64,000 nucleotides of DNA from Haliclona indistincta (taxonomy: Eukaryota; Porifera; Demospongiae; Haplosclerida; Chalinidae). This document shows, one piece after another, positions 24,264 to 35,410 of this stretch (the first letter of the stretch is position 1; every line of letters starts with the position of its first letter). The position numbers and the translations under genes were made by a program. The DNA lies in contig OZ024787.1 in NCBI GenBank assembly GCA_964017065.1, positions 13,212,044 to 13,276,043 of the forward strand. The letters run 5' to 3'. Under the pieces are notes generated by a model. The model was given only the letters and a program-made list of their open reading frames with translations. It had not been told where the DNA came from and searched no databases.

Positions 24264-26578
24264 CTTGTGACTCTTTTTGATCGAGCAGTTACCAACCTCA
24301 CCTCGGAACAGGGAACACAAGTGCGCGACCTCTTGTTGGAGTTTGCTGAACTGTTCTCCAAAGGCCCCCATGACCTTGGAACTGCTAACACTGTCGAACA
24401 CACTATTGATACAGGAGATGCTCCTCCCATTAGACAACCTCCTCGACGATTACCTCTGGCTAAACGTGAGACAGCTCAGAAAGCAATCGAAGAGATGGAA
24501 CGCAATGGGCAGATTGAACCCTCACACAGTCCCTGGATCTCTCCAGTTGTCTTGGTCAAAAAGAAAGATGGCAGCACTCGGTTTTGCGTCGATTATCGTG
24601 ACTGAATGCAGTGACCAAGAAAGACTCATATCCATTGCCAAGAATTGATGACACCTTAGAGTCAGTGGCAGGAATGCGTTGGTTCTCTACATTAGACTTG
24701 CGTAGCGGCTATTGGCAAGTTAAGATGAGTGAGACATCCAAAGAAAAGACAGCATTCACGACAGGCAGTGGATTGTGGCAGTTTAAAGTGATGCCATTTG
24801 GACTGTGCAATGCTCCGGCAACCTTCGAGCGGCTGATGGAACAAGTGTTAGCTGGTCTACCTCCAAATGTTGCGCTGGTCTACATTGACGACATAATTGT
24901 CTCTGGTCGTTCATTTCAAGATCAATTAACCAACCTGCGTTTGGTCTTCAAGAAGCTACAAGGTGCTCATCTAAAGTTGTCTCCTAAGAAGTGTGAGCTC
25001 TTCCAAAAAGAGGTGAAGTACTTGGGTCACATAGTCAGTGCTAACGGTGTTTCTACTGACCCACAGAAAGCAGAAGCTATTCGCTCCTGGCCTGAGCCTA
25101 CCTCTTGTTCAGATGTCAGAAGCTTTCTGGGTCTCTGCTCATACTACCGCAGATTTGTCCCCTCCTTCTCTGATCTTGCGAAACCGCTTCATCTGTTGTT
25201 AGAAGCTGGACGGAAGTTTGAATGGACAGACGAAGCTCGCACTGCATTTCTTACCTTGAAGAAAAGGCTAACTCAAACTCCAATACTTGGGTATCCACTG
25301 CCTCAAGAGCCTTTCATTTTTGACACTGACGCCAGCCACTATGCTACTGGTGCTGTTCTCTCACAAATTCAGGATGGCAAAGAGAGAGTGATTGCTTACT
25401 TTAGTCGCTCTATGAATTCTGCCGAAAAACAGTATTGTGTTACCCGGAAGGAGTTGCTAGCTATCGTCAGGGCTGTTAAGCAGTTTCACTGTTACCTGTA
25501 TGGACGACATTTCACCATCAGAACGGATCATGCCGCTCTTACCTGGCTGCTTAAGTTTCGTAATCCTGAAGGTCAAATTGCTCGTTGGCTTCAGCGACTT
25601 CAAGAGTATGACTTTGAGATAATACACCGGGCTGGATTGAAGCACAACAATGCAGATGCTCTTTCCCGTCGACCTTGTTTGACGAATGACTGCCAACACT
25701 GTGATCGATTGGAGGCCCGTGACAATCAAGCCAACGCTTCAGTTGGTACAGTAACATGTGATGTCTCAACTCCATTTACTGTGAATTCTATTTCCTCCCT
25801 TTCAGACATTTGCCAGTACACAGAATTGAGAGAAGCTCAGTTGCAAGATCCAGACATCAAGCCTATACTAGAGTGGAAAGAGACTTCCTCTAACAGACCT
25901 TCTCGTGAAGACGTTGCTGGATGCAGTCCTGATACGAAGCTCTACTGGGCACAATGGGGGAGCTTGACAATAAGACAAGGAGTTCTTCACAGACTTTGGG
26001 AGACCGTAGCTGGAGATCATACCGTTCCGCAACTCATTCTACCCAAAGTTCTCCGAAAAGAAGCATTCACCCAACTACACAGCACTCCGACATCTGGACA
26101 TCTTGGCGTGAACAAGACTTTGGAGCGTCTTAGATCCAGATTCTATTGGCCTGGACTTCATGGAGAAGTAAGGAAATGGTGTGCTTCCTGTGATGATTGC
26201 GCTTCCCGTCGTGGACCTCCGACCAAACCCAGGGCACCTCTTGCTAAATACACTGCTGGAGCTCCTGCTGAACGCATAGCCATTGATATTCTGGGACCTC
26301 TTCCTGTATCTGACATGGGAAACAAATACATCCTTCTGGTAATGGACTACTTCACGAAATGGCCAGAGGCATTTTCTCTACCTAATCAAGAAGCAGTCAC
26401 AGTTGCAGATGTGCTAGTCAAGGAGTATGTGTGCAGATTTGGTGTTCCGTTATCTCTTCACTCAGATCAAGGGCGGAACTTTGAGAGCAATGTCTTCCAA
26501 GAAATGTGTGAGCTACTAGGAATCAGGAAGACACGTACTACTGCATTACATCCTCAGTCCGATGGACTAGTAGAATGA
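24264..26578 (+). pseudogene. Ty3 pol: reverse transcriptase, RNase H, integrase (broken)
   Basis: Continues the pol frame right after the LINE. Reverse transcriptase has VLVKKKDGSTRFCVDYRD, FSTLDLRSGYWQV and YIDD (about 24890). RNase H has FDTDAS and RTDHAALTWLL. The integrase HHCC finger is at about 26090-26210 (H-L-G-V-N-K, then C-A-S-C-D-D-C), and the core has IDILGP and HSDQGRNFES. Two breaks: a one-base loss near 24602 directly after the DYRD motif, and a TGA at 26576-26578 inside the integrase, consistent with a CpG C-to-T change. Confidence 0.88.
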
Positions 26579-27169
26579 GTAAATCGCACACTGGAATCTC
26601 AGCTCTCTAAGTTTGTCGATCGCAATCAGAAAGATTGGGACCATCTGCTGCCCTTCATGATGATGGCTTTACGCTCTGCCGTTCAGGAGTCAACAAGATC
26701 TACCCCAGCCAAACTGCAGCTAGGACGTGAGCTTCGATTACCTGTTGATCTCTTGTTGGAACGACCTGAAGACCACACTGTCGTCTACGAGTACACTGAA
26801 AAGCTACAAGAGACACTGGAAATTGTTCATCAGTATGCTAGAGAACGCTTGCAGTACTCATCAGAGCAGATGAAGACATACTATGACCTCCGAGCCGATG
26901 ACCACCTTTATGATGAGGGAGACGCTGTTTGGTTATACAACCCACGGCGACTACCAGGTCTCACTCCAAAGTTCATGAAACCCTGGCAAGGCCCTTTTGT
27001 TGTACTCAAAAGAATTAATGATCTGATCTATCGGATTCAGCTCACGAAGAGGAGCAAACCTAAAGTGGTGCATAGAAACCGACTGTGGGAATACTCTGGA
27101 CCTAACCCCCCTACTTGGTACAAGAAGACTGGCAGTTCATCTTCCCTTTCCTTGAGACAAGAAAGTTGA
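26579..27169 (+). pseudogene. Ty3 integrase C-terminal part
   Basis: Same frame after the TGA. It starts with the conserved V-N-R-T-L continuation and ends with a chromo-like or GPF-type tail (KFMKPWQGPFVVLKRINDLI, about 26970-27030). Stop at 27167-27169, eleven bases before the 3' LTR, overlapping the purine tract region. Confidence 0.8.
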
Positions 27170-27179
27170 GGGGGGACAG

Positions 27180-27349
27180 TGTTACGGCCCTGCTCCAGAC
27201 TGTCGAACTACAAACCAAAACTTGTAATTATTATCACATGATCAGACTCATTGTCACCAATTGGTATTGTATAAATAAGGGTGATTGCAAGCTAAGACAG
27301 ATTTTGGATTCCCACAATAATTGAACAAACGTGTGCTCTCGACGCCGCT
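27180..27349 (+). repeat. 3' LTR of Ty3 element
   Basis: Matches the 5' LTR except for a ~10-base shortfall near 27320 and a few substitutions. Its end (GACGCCGCT) runs into the remainder of the hAT-type MITE. Confidence 0.88.
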
Positions 27350-27489
27350 TAGTTATCAGGACTTGAAATGGGCTATGCAGTGCACATACCGCATCATCAT
27401 GCCGAAAATACATATCTCTTCGACTATTCATTCGTTTGACAAGTGAATATTCGAATACACATGCAAAAGTGGTATTCGTTTCAGCCCTA

Positions 27490-27815
27490 GCGGAAATATT
27501 CCACTTATCCCGTGAGAAGTACATGTACACTAACTGAATCAGCCAAGAGATTAGCTGCACTTGAAATCGAAATGCACTTTTAAAGGACACACTGATTTGT
27601 GGTGCATACATAATTGCAATCCCAATGATTTCTCTCAACTTGAAAAGATTATGTTAGCATACTCTGCTATACAGTAGATTTCATGCTTTTGTACAGGTGG
27701 ACACTGAAATATGTGAGCAGACTTTCTCGTGGTTGTCAAAATATGCACGCATCACTAAACATTATGAATAAACAGCAATTTTTGTTTTATCTACTATACA
27801 TCTGTGATCTACATA
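27490..27815 (+). pseudogene. KDZ transposase core, C-terminal half
   Basis: After the MITE, pieces in shifting frames read ESAKRLAALEIEMHF, then KGHTDLWCIHNCNPNDFSQL (27582-27641). A TACAG acceptor at 27691-27696 is followed by VDTEICEQTFSWLSKYARIT (27697-27756) and, one frame over, MNKQQFLFYLLYICDLHN and a stop. E-x-C-E-Q-x-F-S-W-L-S and H-x-D-x-W-C are conserved KDZ C-terminal motifs. Frameshifts show the gene is dead. Confidence 0.7.
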
Positions 27816-27959
27816 ACTGACTCACTAATAAATAATACTGTTTCTTTAAATTGTTTATTCAAACTTATATTTAAAACTGAACAACTTGACTCACTTTAAC
27901 ACCCATCTGTGCTTATAAAACATACAGCTATTGACGATTTGACCCCTTCATGTACTAAC

Positions 27960-28460
27960 AGCAGCATGTACATACTCCCGGGATACTTAGTACACGGGAT
28001 TTGACCTCCTCTATGTACACGGGATACTAAGGACAATCCCGGGATACTTAGTACACGAGATTTGACGTCCTCTATGTACATGGGATACTAAGGACAATCC
28101 CGGGACTCCCAGGATACTAGTACATGGGATTTGACCCCCTCTACACTGTAAAAACTAAAGTGGTCATATCACACCGAAGGTGTGAGAATTGCCTCACTTT
28201 TCCCACTTTCGGTGGGAAAAGTGAGGCAATTCTCACACCTTTGGTGTGATATGACCACTTTAGTTTTTGCAGTGTATGTACATGGGATACTAAGGACAAT
28301 CCCGGGACTCCCGGGATACTAGTACATGGGATTTGACCTCCTCTATGTACATGGGATACTAAGGACAATCCCGGGACTCCCGGGATACTAGTACATGGGA
28401 TTTGACCTCCTCTATGTACCTGGGATACTAAGGACAATCCCGGGAATCCCAGGATACTTA
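27960..28460 (-). repeat. minisatellite, right arm of the KDZ element
   Basis: Inverted copies of the ~70-bp unit seen at 15507-15955. The array continues at 32536-32631 and 33875-34010. It is interrupted by the hairpin MITE (28144-28274), the HIRAN transposon (28461-32535) and Helitron-like copy 5. Intact units supply the empty target for each interruption. 27816-27959 is AT-rich with nothing recognised. Confidence 0.8.
28144..28274. mobile_element. 131-bp near-perfect hairpin MITE, TA target
   Basis: Two ~60-bp arms pair almost perfectly around a ~10-bp centre (CTTTCGGTGG). Ends CACTGTAAAAACTAAAGTGG and its near complement, with TA duplicated at 28142-28143 and 28275-28276. The undisrupted unit reads CTCTATGTACAT. 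It is Tc1/mariner-like in target choice. Confidence 0.85.
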
Positions 28461-29155
28461 CAGTGTTCCACACGAAGAGAGTAGAAAAATAGTTTTTGCA
28501 CAATTTGGTTCATATCTCAGTAACTAATGATCCTACTGGCATGTTGCATGTATCAGAATGATCCTCTATCCTTACTGAACACCCTGATTCATATGGCTTC
28601 AAGTCACGTGACATGGGCGTGGCACAACAAGGCGGGATATCGGACCCTCTGGAAGGACAACCTTTAGGAGAGAACTTTTGAATTACTGGTAGTTAAGATT
28701 TCTTAACGCTGCATCAATACCCTCACCCAGGGCGCCTACCTGTGGGCTGAGTGTTTTGCCTTAACTTTCATTAGTTCTGCGTCAGGGAGCAAATAATAGC
28801 GTCCTCGACCGGGCAAAAGCTTTAGGACGGGAAATCCGATTCTCTGGGAGTTAAGGTCCAAGATTAGGAAATTGCATTGCCAATACATTCATCTTTACTT
28901 TGAAACTTGCCGAGGGTCACTTGAAATAAGTACAGCGACAAACGCGAGTCTTTTCCGCGGGAGAGCTGTTTTCTGACGGCCATCTTGGTTGGTCTAGAAT
29001 CACTTAATACTTCAGAGTGCAGCTAACGTCACGTCAGGGCGCAATAGCACGTGACACAAGTTAAATAATAACATGAATAATGTTAATAAATTAGTTAGCG
29101 CTTCTAAGTATTCTCAAGTTTACACGTGGGTTGAAGGTATACTCCAAGTTTCAAG

Positions 29156-30979
29156 ATGAGCAACAGTCAAAGTGAGTCCTATCAAAACAGTTCTTTTCAG
29201 AACTACACCACTAGCAGTCAACCATCTCGGAAGAGAAAACGTGGTATCTCTGCTGTTCTTCAAGACCATACCAACGTCTCGCTGGAAACACGGAGATCCA
29301 AAGCAAATGCAACTACATCCATTCAAGACATTGTGAGACCATTAGCTCCACGTGGAAACCCGTAAGTAGCAAACACTGCGAAGTATTCCAGGAATACCAT
29401 TGAAGCACCGCCTGTATTGCCAACGGAAGAAGGAAAGACACTGCACTCGGTGTTCCATAACAGCAGAGTCACATTTGACATTGGTGCAGGTATGCTGATG
29501 TCCTACATACAGAGGAATGCCTCATATGAAGTTCAAAAAGCTGTCGCAATTTCAATAATGGCTACAGCTATGACCGACCACAACATCACCGAGGCATCCC
29601 AAATTGCATCAGATTGTACACAGTTCTCACCAGAAGTTGTGCGCAGGTGGGCATTGTCGTTTTTCATAGAGCTCCAGGAAATGCATATGATTCAAGTGTC
29701 TCCTGAAAATGTCACGGATGAGCTCATTGAAGACCAACTGTCATCTGAAAGAGGTCACAGACACACTTGTCCCTCTAGTCTCATCCATGATGAGAATTTT
29801 CAGCTGGCTGCAAGATCGTATGTACGTGAAAATGCCTACATCAAAGGTGAACAAAACTTGACAGTATAAAAATTTGCATCGTAGGTGGAAAAAGAATATC
29901 AATCTAAAGTCCACACCGAGACAGCACGGAGATGGCTGTACAATCTAGGGTTTGCTAGAGTACACCATCAAAAGGGTGTCTACTTTGATGGGCATGACAG
30001 GTGTTGTCCAATATCGCAACCATTTTCTGGCTACAATGAAAGAACTAGACAAGAAGTCCATCAAATATGATGGTGTGCGACCAGAATTGAAAGGAGAATT
30101 GCCCCTCATCCGTGTTGTACATGACGAGAGTACATTTCATGCCAATTGTGACCAGTCGTACTTCTGGGGCGATGAGAGTACGAATGTCCTACGCCAAAAA
30201 TCTCTTGGAGCAGCAATAATGGTATCCGATTTTATCGATGAAGTCAATGGCTTTGTACGAGATAAAGATGGAGAAGCTCGTTTACAACTGGAGATCCAAA
30301 AAGACGGATACTTCAACAACGACCACCTCCTAGACCAGGTAGAAAAGACCATAGACATATTTGAAAGGGTTCATCCACAAGCTCGTGGATTATTTCTTTT
30401 CGACAATGCTCCTTCTCACAAGAAGCTGGCAGATGATGCATTGAATGTAGACCGGATGAATGTCCATCCAGGTGGAATGCAACCAGTTATGCGGGACACA
30501 GCATGGAACGGTGAGTTGCAGACGTTGGTTTTTGACAATGCTACACCTAAGGGAATGAAAAGGATATTGGAAGAAAGAGGGGTAGACACAAAAGGCATGA
30601 AAGCAGCTCAAATGAGTGAAATGTTAAGAGGATATGAAGATTTTCAAGGGGCAAAAACACTTTTGGAGGATCTGGTTGAAGGGAGAGGACATGTATGCAA
30701 GTTCTATCCCAAGTATCATTGTGAACTAAGCCCCATAGAACTTGTGTGGTGCTATGCTAAAAAGCACACAAGGGCTTATGCCAATGGGTCAATAGTACGA
30801 TTAAGCAAGCTTGTTCCAGAAGGGCTAGACAGTGCGTCTATAGAGATGATTAAGAAATTCTTCAGGCTATGTAGAGACTATGAAAATGCTTACAGAGAAG
30901 GACTGACTGGTAAAGACGTTGAAACTAGAATAAAAGTCTATAAATCTCATAGGCGTGTACATGTACAATGTGTGGATTA
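29156..30979 (+). pseudogene. DDE transposase of the TA-target element
   Basis: Starts ATG at 29156 with a basic region (PSRKRKRG). The frame has a TAA at 29363-29365 directly after a GTAAGT-like site, so either a 30-bp intron (29362-29391) or a nonsense change. It continues to 29866, where the frame changes and again shifts near 29995. The catalytic domain is open (29995-30979): RVVHDESTFHANCDQSYFWG, GLFLFDNAPSHKKLADDAL and FYPKYHCELSPIELVWCYAK give a plausible D, D, E triad. The family resembles DDE-superfamily endonucleases common in fungi. The shift near 29995 makes this copy probably inactive. Confidence 0.75.
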
Positions 30980-31112
30980 ATTTTACTTTCACTGATTATT
31001 GCAACAATACAATGTACTTAACTCCATCTTTTGATTTTTGTGGTCTTGAGAAAGACCGGTAAAAAAAAAGAAAATCCATGGTGCAGGAGTGCATCTGAGC
31101 TCTTGGCAGACA

Positions 31113-31924
31113 TCAGAACAGTTTCTTTGGTCGTTGTCGGTATATAATAGTTACTGTTCTGGTAGGTGGTGGAGTAACCGTTGGAGTGGTGTCACAGTCG
31201 TCTTGTTTGTCAGTCGATGTTTGAAACAGTGGTGTTTGGATGTGTGATAGTCTGTATGTTTGAAATGGTGGGGTCACCGAAGGCGTAATGTCCGAGTCAC
31301 TGTCACGTTTTCGTTTCAATGGTGGAGTTGTCAATGTGTTAGCAATGTCCACAGTAGTGTCAGATAGAGGCTGTGTAGAAGTAGAAGAATCAGAGTCAGA
31401 GTCAATCAGTATGTAATTGTCTGTGTCAGCATTGTCGTCACCGCAGTTTTCGTAAGTGCTGTCAGAAGCGTCTGTTGTTGTTGTTGTGAAGTCCTTCAAT
31501 GTACCAAGAGACTTCTGCACATCCTGCAACCGATGGTGTGGTCCCTCTATTGCCACTCTGACGTCGCAAACACGATAACCATGCCACCTACTCGTCTTTG
31601 AGCGCGAGTAGGGGGCTGACGTCACACTCCTACAGATACACACGATAGATACACTAGATAGAAAGATAAGTTTAGCCCAGTGGCTAGAAGTCCTGTGCGG
31701 AGTAAAGGAGCCAAGTAACAAGCGGTTTCCCGTGCAAGATGGCCGAGCATTGCCCCGGTACGTGTCCGTACAGCAACACAGTTAGCGTCTTGAGGATTCG
31801 ATGGTTCTAAGTCAAACGTCAGATAGGTCTCCACATAGGCAGAACTGGACGAAAAATCATAGAATTTTATGCCTCTTACTTGAGAGGGAAAAGAAGCCAA
31901 GTGTACAGCCATTGCTACAGCCAT
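31113..31924 (-). CDS. HIRAN-domain protein with acidic tail and SIM-like motif (transposon cargo)
   Basis: Two overlapping minus-strand frames. The first (31924-31622) has a HIRAN-type core: RGIKFYDFSSSSAY, EPSNPQDANCVAVR and LGHLARETACYLAPLL. The second (about 31721-31113) is Ser/Thr/Asp-rich with YILIDSDSDSS, which fits a SUMO-interacting motif, KRKRDSDSD and a basic end. A TCTGTAG acceptor-like site at about 31630-31636 could join them by splicing; otherwise there is a frameshift. HIRAN domains bind DNA 3' ends in HLTF-type proteins. The gene lies wholly between the transposon TIRs, convergent with the transposase, so it travels with the element. Its function here is not known. Confidence 0.65.
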
Positions 31925-32631
31925 ATGTATTAGCGCACGTGACTCGATCAGTTATTAAAAATGACGTATTCAGCATCCATGACGTTGAGAGTGTAACGTC
32001 ATAAGAATAAAAATGGCCGTCAGAAAACAGCTCTCCTGCGGAAAAGACTCGCGTTTGTCGCTGTGCTTATTTCAAGTGACCCTCGGCAAGTTTCAAAGTA
32101 AAGATGAATGTATTGGCAATGCAATTTCCTAATCTTGGACCTTAACTCCCAGAGAATCGGATTTCCCGTCCTAAAGCTTTTGGTCGGTCGAGGACACTAT
32201 TATTTGCTCCCTGACGCCAAACTAATGAAAGTTAAGGCAAAACACTCAGCCCACAGGTAGGCGCCCTGGGTGAGGGTTTTACTGCAGCGTTAAGACATCT
32301 TAACTACCAGTAATTCAAAAGTTCTCTCCTAAAGGTTGTCCTTCCAGAGGGTCCGATATCCCGCCTTGTTGTGCCACGCCCATGTCACGTGACTTGAAGC
32401 CATATGAATCAGGGTGTTCAGTAAGGATAGAGGATCATTCTGATACATGCAACATGCCAGTAGGATCATTAGTTACTGAGATATGAACCAAAATGAGCAA
32501 AAACTATTTTTCTACTCTCTTCGTGTGGAACACTGTAGTACACGAGATTTGACCTCTTCTATGTACACGGGATACTAAGGACAATCCCGGGACTCCCGGG
32601 ATACTTAGTACACGAGATTTGACCTCCTCTA

Positions 32632-33874
32632 TTAGAGAGGCACGGTAGTGCCTCCCTATGTAGGGTTGAACGAGAAAAAAAGATGGCGGCTACATACAAT
32701 GTATTAGCGTTCAAACGCTGATATTTCGCCTGGTGATGAATTTTATACGTTAAAAGACACTTAAATCTGCTATCTGGCGTTGCCCCATCGTACAGTAGCA
32801 AGGAGATTGCTTGAAATTGTTACTAAAGTGACGAACCTGAAAACGGTAAAAATCGACTTTCGTCATCTTCGTTTTCTTCTTATTCTTCTTTCTTCTTTCT
32901 TCAACTCGCCTAGCGCCTTTACGCGAGCAGTGCCGAAACCAAAACACCCACGAACAGTCGTGAAATTCTCCTGGAATGTGCCTTTTGGACATTGTTTTTA
33001 GCGTAACGGCGATATAAATTCCGCGATTTCTCGATCATGATCCATTGTCAGCTAAGTGTTAGACGCCATTAATGTGATTGCACAATACGCACGTGACCAA
33101 ACAGTGGTTAGGGCACGTGACCAAGCACTAGCTTGAGTATCTCCACGCCGTATGGTTCACGGAGAACACATATCTGTATGGAGTCTTCAAAGAACGGCAA
33201 GCTATAGGATCACCATTCTGCGCTTGCCAGATAATTTCAACCGCCGTACAGGTCTACAAGCAAGTGTGGGCGGGGCTTGTTTCCACTGCATGCATGCATG
33301 CATGCATGCGTAGGCGAGCTGAGTAACAATTATTTTTAGCTACAAGTTTAAATTCTTAATAATAAAGAAAAGCCATCAGCAACAGGAAAACTAAACCAAT
33401 GATGGAAACAAAGACGGCTCAGTACGTGCCGCATGATATTGAACTGCATTTCACTGAAAAAGAAAAAGGACACAAACAAGAAAATAAAAAAGATTTCTAT
33501 CGAAATCAAAATGATTTAGGGTTGTGAAATCTACCACTGGTTCACAATGTATACTAACAAGGAACAAGCATGGAATGATAACACAATTGACTTGCTAACA
33601 GACCATAGATCCCTACATTAGTGGCTGTACACAAGCTGAATGCACGTCAGGTGTCAGCAGTCAACAAGTAGGTCGACCACACCACTAGCAACAGCACTAG
33701 CTAAACTAGCTATTGCCAACCACAGCAGCCACTGATGTAGGGATCTATGATCTGTTAGCAAGTCAATTGTGTTACCATTCCATGCTTGTTCCTTGTTAGT
33801 ATACATTGTGAACCAGTGGTAGATTTCACAACCCTACATCATTTTGATTTCGATAGAAATCTTTTTTATTTTCT
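32632..33874 (-). mobile_element. Helitron-like repeat copy 5 (full length)
   Basis: 1,243 bp, inserted in a minisatellite unit exactly between A and T (intact unit ...CTCTA|TGTACATGG...) with no target duplication. Same 5' AGAAAATA start, ~400-bp foldback (about 33480-33874) and 3' hairpin/CTAA end as the other copies. Non-coding. Confidence 0.75.
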
Positions 33875-34135
33875 TGTACATGGGATACTAAGGACAATCC
33901 TGGGACTCCCGGGATACATAGTACACGGGATCTAACCCTGTCTGTGACCCCACCCGTGTACGTACTACCAAGGACCAACCTGAGAATTCCAGGATACTTA
34001 GTACTTTTGTACAGGATTACCAGCCACTACAATGGATATCCCGAGATAATCCTCAGGATGTCCTGAGTTAAGCTGGTAATCCCAGGATAGCTAAGGACAG
34101 GTTGTGGCAGTACTGAACATGTATGACGAATCTGA

Positions 34136-35400
34136 AATCTGCTAAAAACCAAGAGATTAGACTCAAACATGTGAGATACATAAAAGATTTGCACAGTGGA
34201 TAGTCAGACACCTGCTCTGTATGTTTGCTTAAATTCAGCGCTGTAACTAGTACTATACGTGCAAGTGATCGGCGAATATGTTAATATAATGCATCCATTT
34301 TAACCCAAAGATTTATAATTTCAAATGTTTAACTACTTTGCAGCAGTCTTCTTTAAGTAGTGTTGTAGTTTTTGTTTATACTGTACTCCACTGATGAATA
34401 CTGCTGCAAAGCATCAAAACACATGGAATAATTAAGTCGTTGGGTTTGAGACTTCTAGATATGTCAACCCCTAACCACTCAGGCCTCTACAACATGATAA
34501 GTAGGACAACAAACAACAATGTGACATATCTGGAAACTAAAAAGCTGGACAATACTCTGAAGCTGTCTATACCATCACAACACCCTTTCCGGCAGTATTA
34601 GCTTTCCATAAAATGATCTACAATCTCGTAAGTCTATTGTGCCACGCGGTAGTCGTGGCATATTTAGGGTTGAGTGGAAAACAAGATGGCGGCTACACTT
34701 AAGCTAAACGCAATTATTTATGTTGGCGACATCAGGAGTATTTTAACTACCTAGGGGCTATCCTAAGAGGTAAGCGCTTACAATGAGTCTACTAATAAAG
34801 ACTATAAGGCCAGTTGGTACGGGCATGAAAAGATGGCGTCTCGCCTGGAGGCACTAAGTACGGCACTACCATATCTTCGCCGTATGGGCGTTTCAAACGT
34901 ATCTAATGTTCTAAAGCTCCTTGCACGATTTGTGCGATTACAAAGAGACCTTTAGAAGCAAAAGAAACCAGGTCTAAGGTGGTAAACCAGAGTTCACGTG
35001 GTCACTCGTTTGAGTATTTCCAGAAAAACAGCGATTTTGGGTCCATAACAGACTCCATTCCATCATTCTGTTTGAGCTCCGTTACTAGGTTACGCCTACT
35101 CGCGCACGCCCGTGTATGTAATTATTCTAATACAAGCGCACCTTAGTACAAATTGCTTGGAACGCGAGTGCTCTGCCACTAGCAGTTCACAGCAGACAAC
35201 GAGCATATCTTCACTGTTACACTGTTCAGGCAAGAATGCTATGTACCATGCAACATTAGCTTAGCTAATGTTGCATGGTACATGTTGCATGCAGTGCAGA
35301 GTCGATCGAGTGCCGATGCAGCTAGTCTGCTGCCAGAACTATTATTACTTTTGTATACACTGTATTAGCATAAGTGCCAACTAAGTCATTAATAAAAAAA
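34136..35400. other. non-coding, with a short perfect palindrome
   Basis: The first ~50 bases continue the sequence paralogous to 63880-64000. No supported gene. A 42-bp perfect palindrome at 35252-35293 (TACCATGCAACATTAGC then its complement) could extrude as a hairpin. Confidence 0.5.
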
Positions 35401-35410
35401 GAAAAGAAAC

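Larger units (their letters stand above)
18669..27349 (+). mobile_element. Ty3/gypsy LTR retrotransposon, disrupted by a LINE
   Basis: Short LTRs (18669-18850 and 27180-27349), a tRNA-Leu-type primer site, gag, protease, reverse transcriptase, RNase H, integrase and a purine tract GAGGGGGGACAG just before the 3' LTR. The order is the standard Ty3/Metaviridae order. It is inactive: a 3.4-kb LINE separates protease from reverse transcriptase, there is a single-base loss near 24602, and a TGA near 26576. The 3' LTR lacks part of the 5' LTR near 18805-18815. No clear target duplication was found. Confidence 0.9.
18517..27489. mobile_element. hAT-type MITE (8-bp TSD) swollen by a Ty3 element
   Basis: Ends TAGGGCTGAAACAAATACCA and TTCGTTTCAGCCCTA, flanked by perfect GCGGAAAT at 18509-18516 and 27490-27497. 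Only about 290 bp belongs to the MITE itself (18517-18668 and about 27350-27489). The rest is the Ty3 retrotransposon. It lies in the coding core of the KDZ transposase. Confidence 0.85.
28461..32535. mobile_element. TA-target DNA transposon, ~525-bp TIRs, carries HIRAN gene
   Basis: 4,075 bp. Ends CAGTGTTCCACACGAAG and complement. The TIRs span about 28461-28985 and 32012-32535. TA is duplicated (28459-28460; 32536-32537) in a minisatellite unit whose intact form reads GGATACTTAGTACAC. It contains two convergent genes: a DDE transposase (29156-30979, plus) and a HIRAN-domain protein (31924-31113, minus). The TA target fits the IS630/Tc1/mariner group, although the transposase is not a classical Tc1. 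Confidence 0.85.
12956..34125 (+). mobile_element. KDZ-type transposon, 21 kb including nested elements
   Basis: The outermost element of the nest. The ends are imperfect inverted repeats (CAGTACTGCCACAA at about 12963, complement at about 34100). The flanks are ACGAATCTGA at 12946-12955 and 34126-34135, a 9-10 bp target duplication that is single-copy in the paralogue at 63869-63878. Inside each end is a minisatellite array in opposite orientations (15507-15955; 27960 to about 34010). Between them lie relics of a KDZ transposase (16314-18516 and 27490-27815). Removing nested insertions leaves about 4.3 kb. It sits inside ankyrin locus A. Zisupton-type elements are known to make 8-bp duplications, so 9-10 bp would be a variation. 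Confidence 0.75.

Noticed and set aside
29362..29391. 30-bp intron in the transposase
   Set aside because: Has GT..AG ends and restores the frame but is shorter than normal animal introns; a nonsense change is equally likely, so not called.
31801..32004. Plus-strand ORFs opposite the HIRAN gene and in the TIR
   Set aside because: No homology, and they overlap a better supported minus-strand frame or the inverted repeat.
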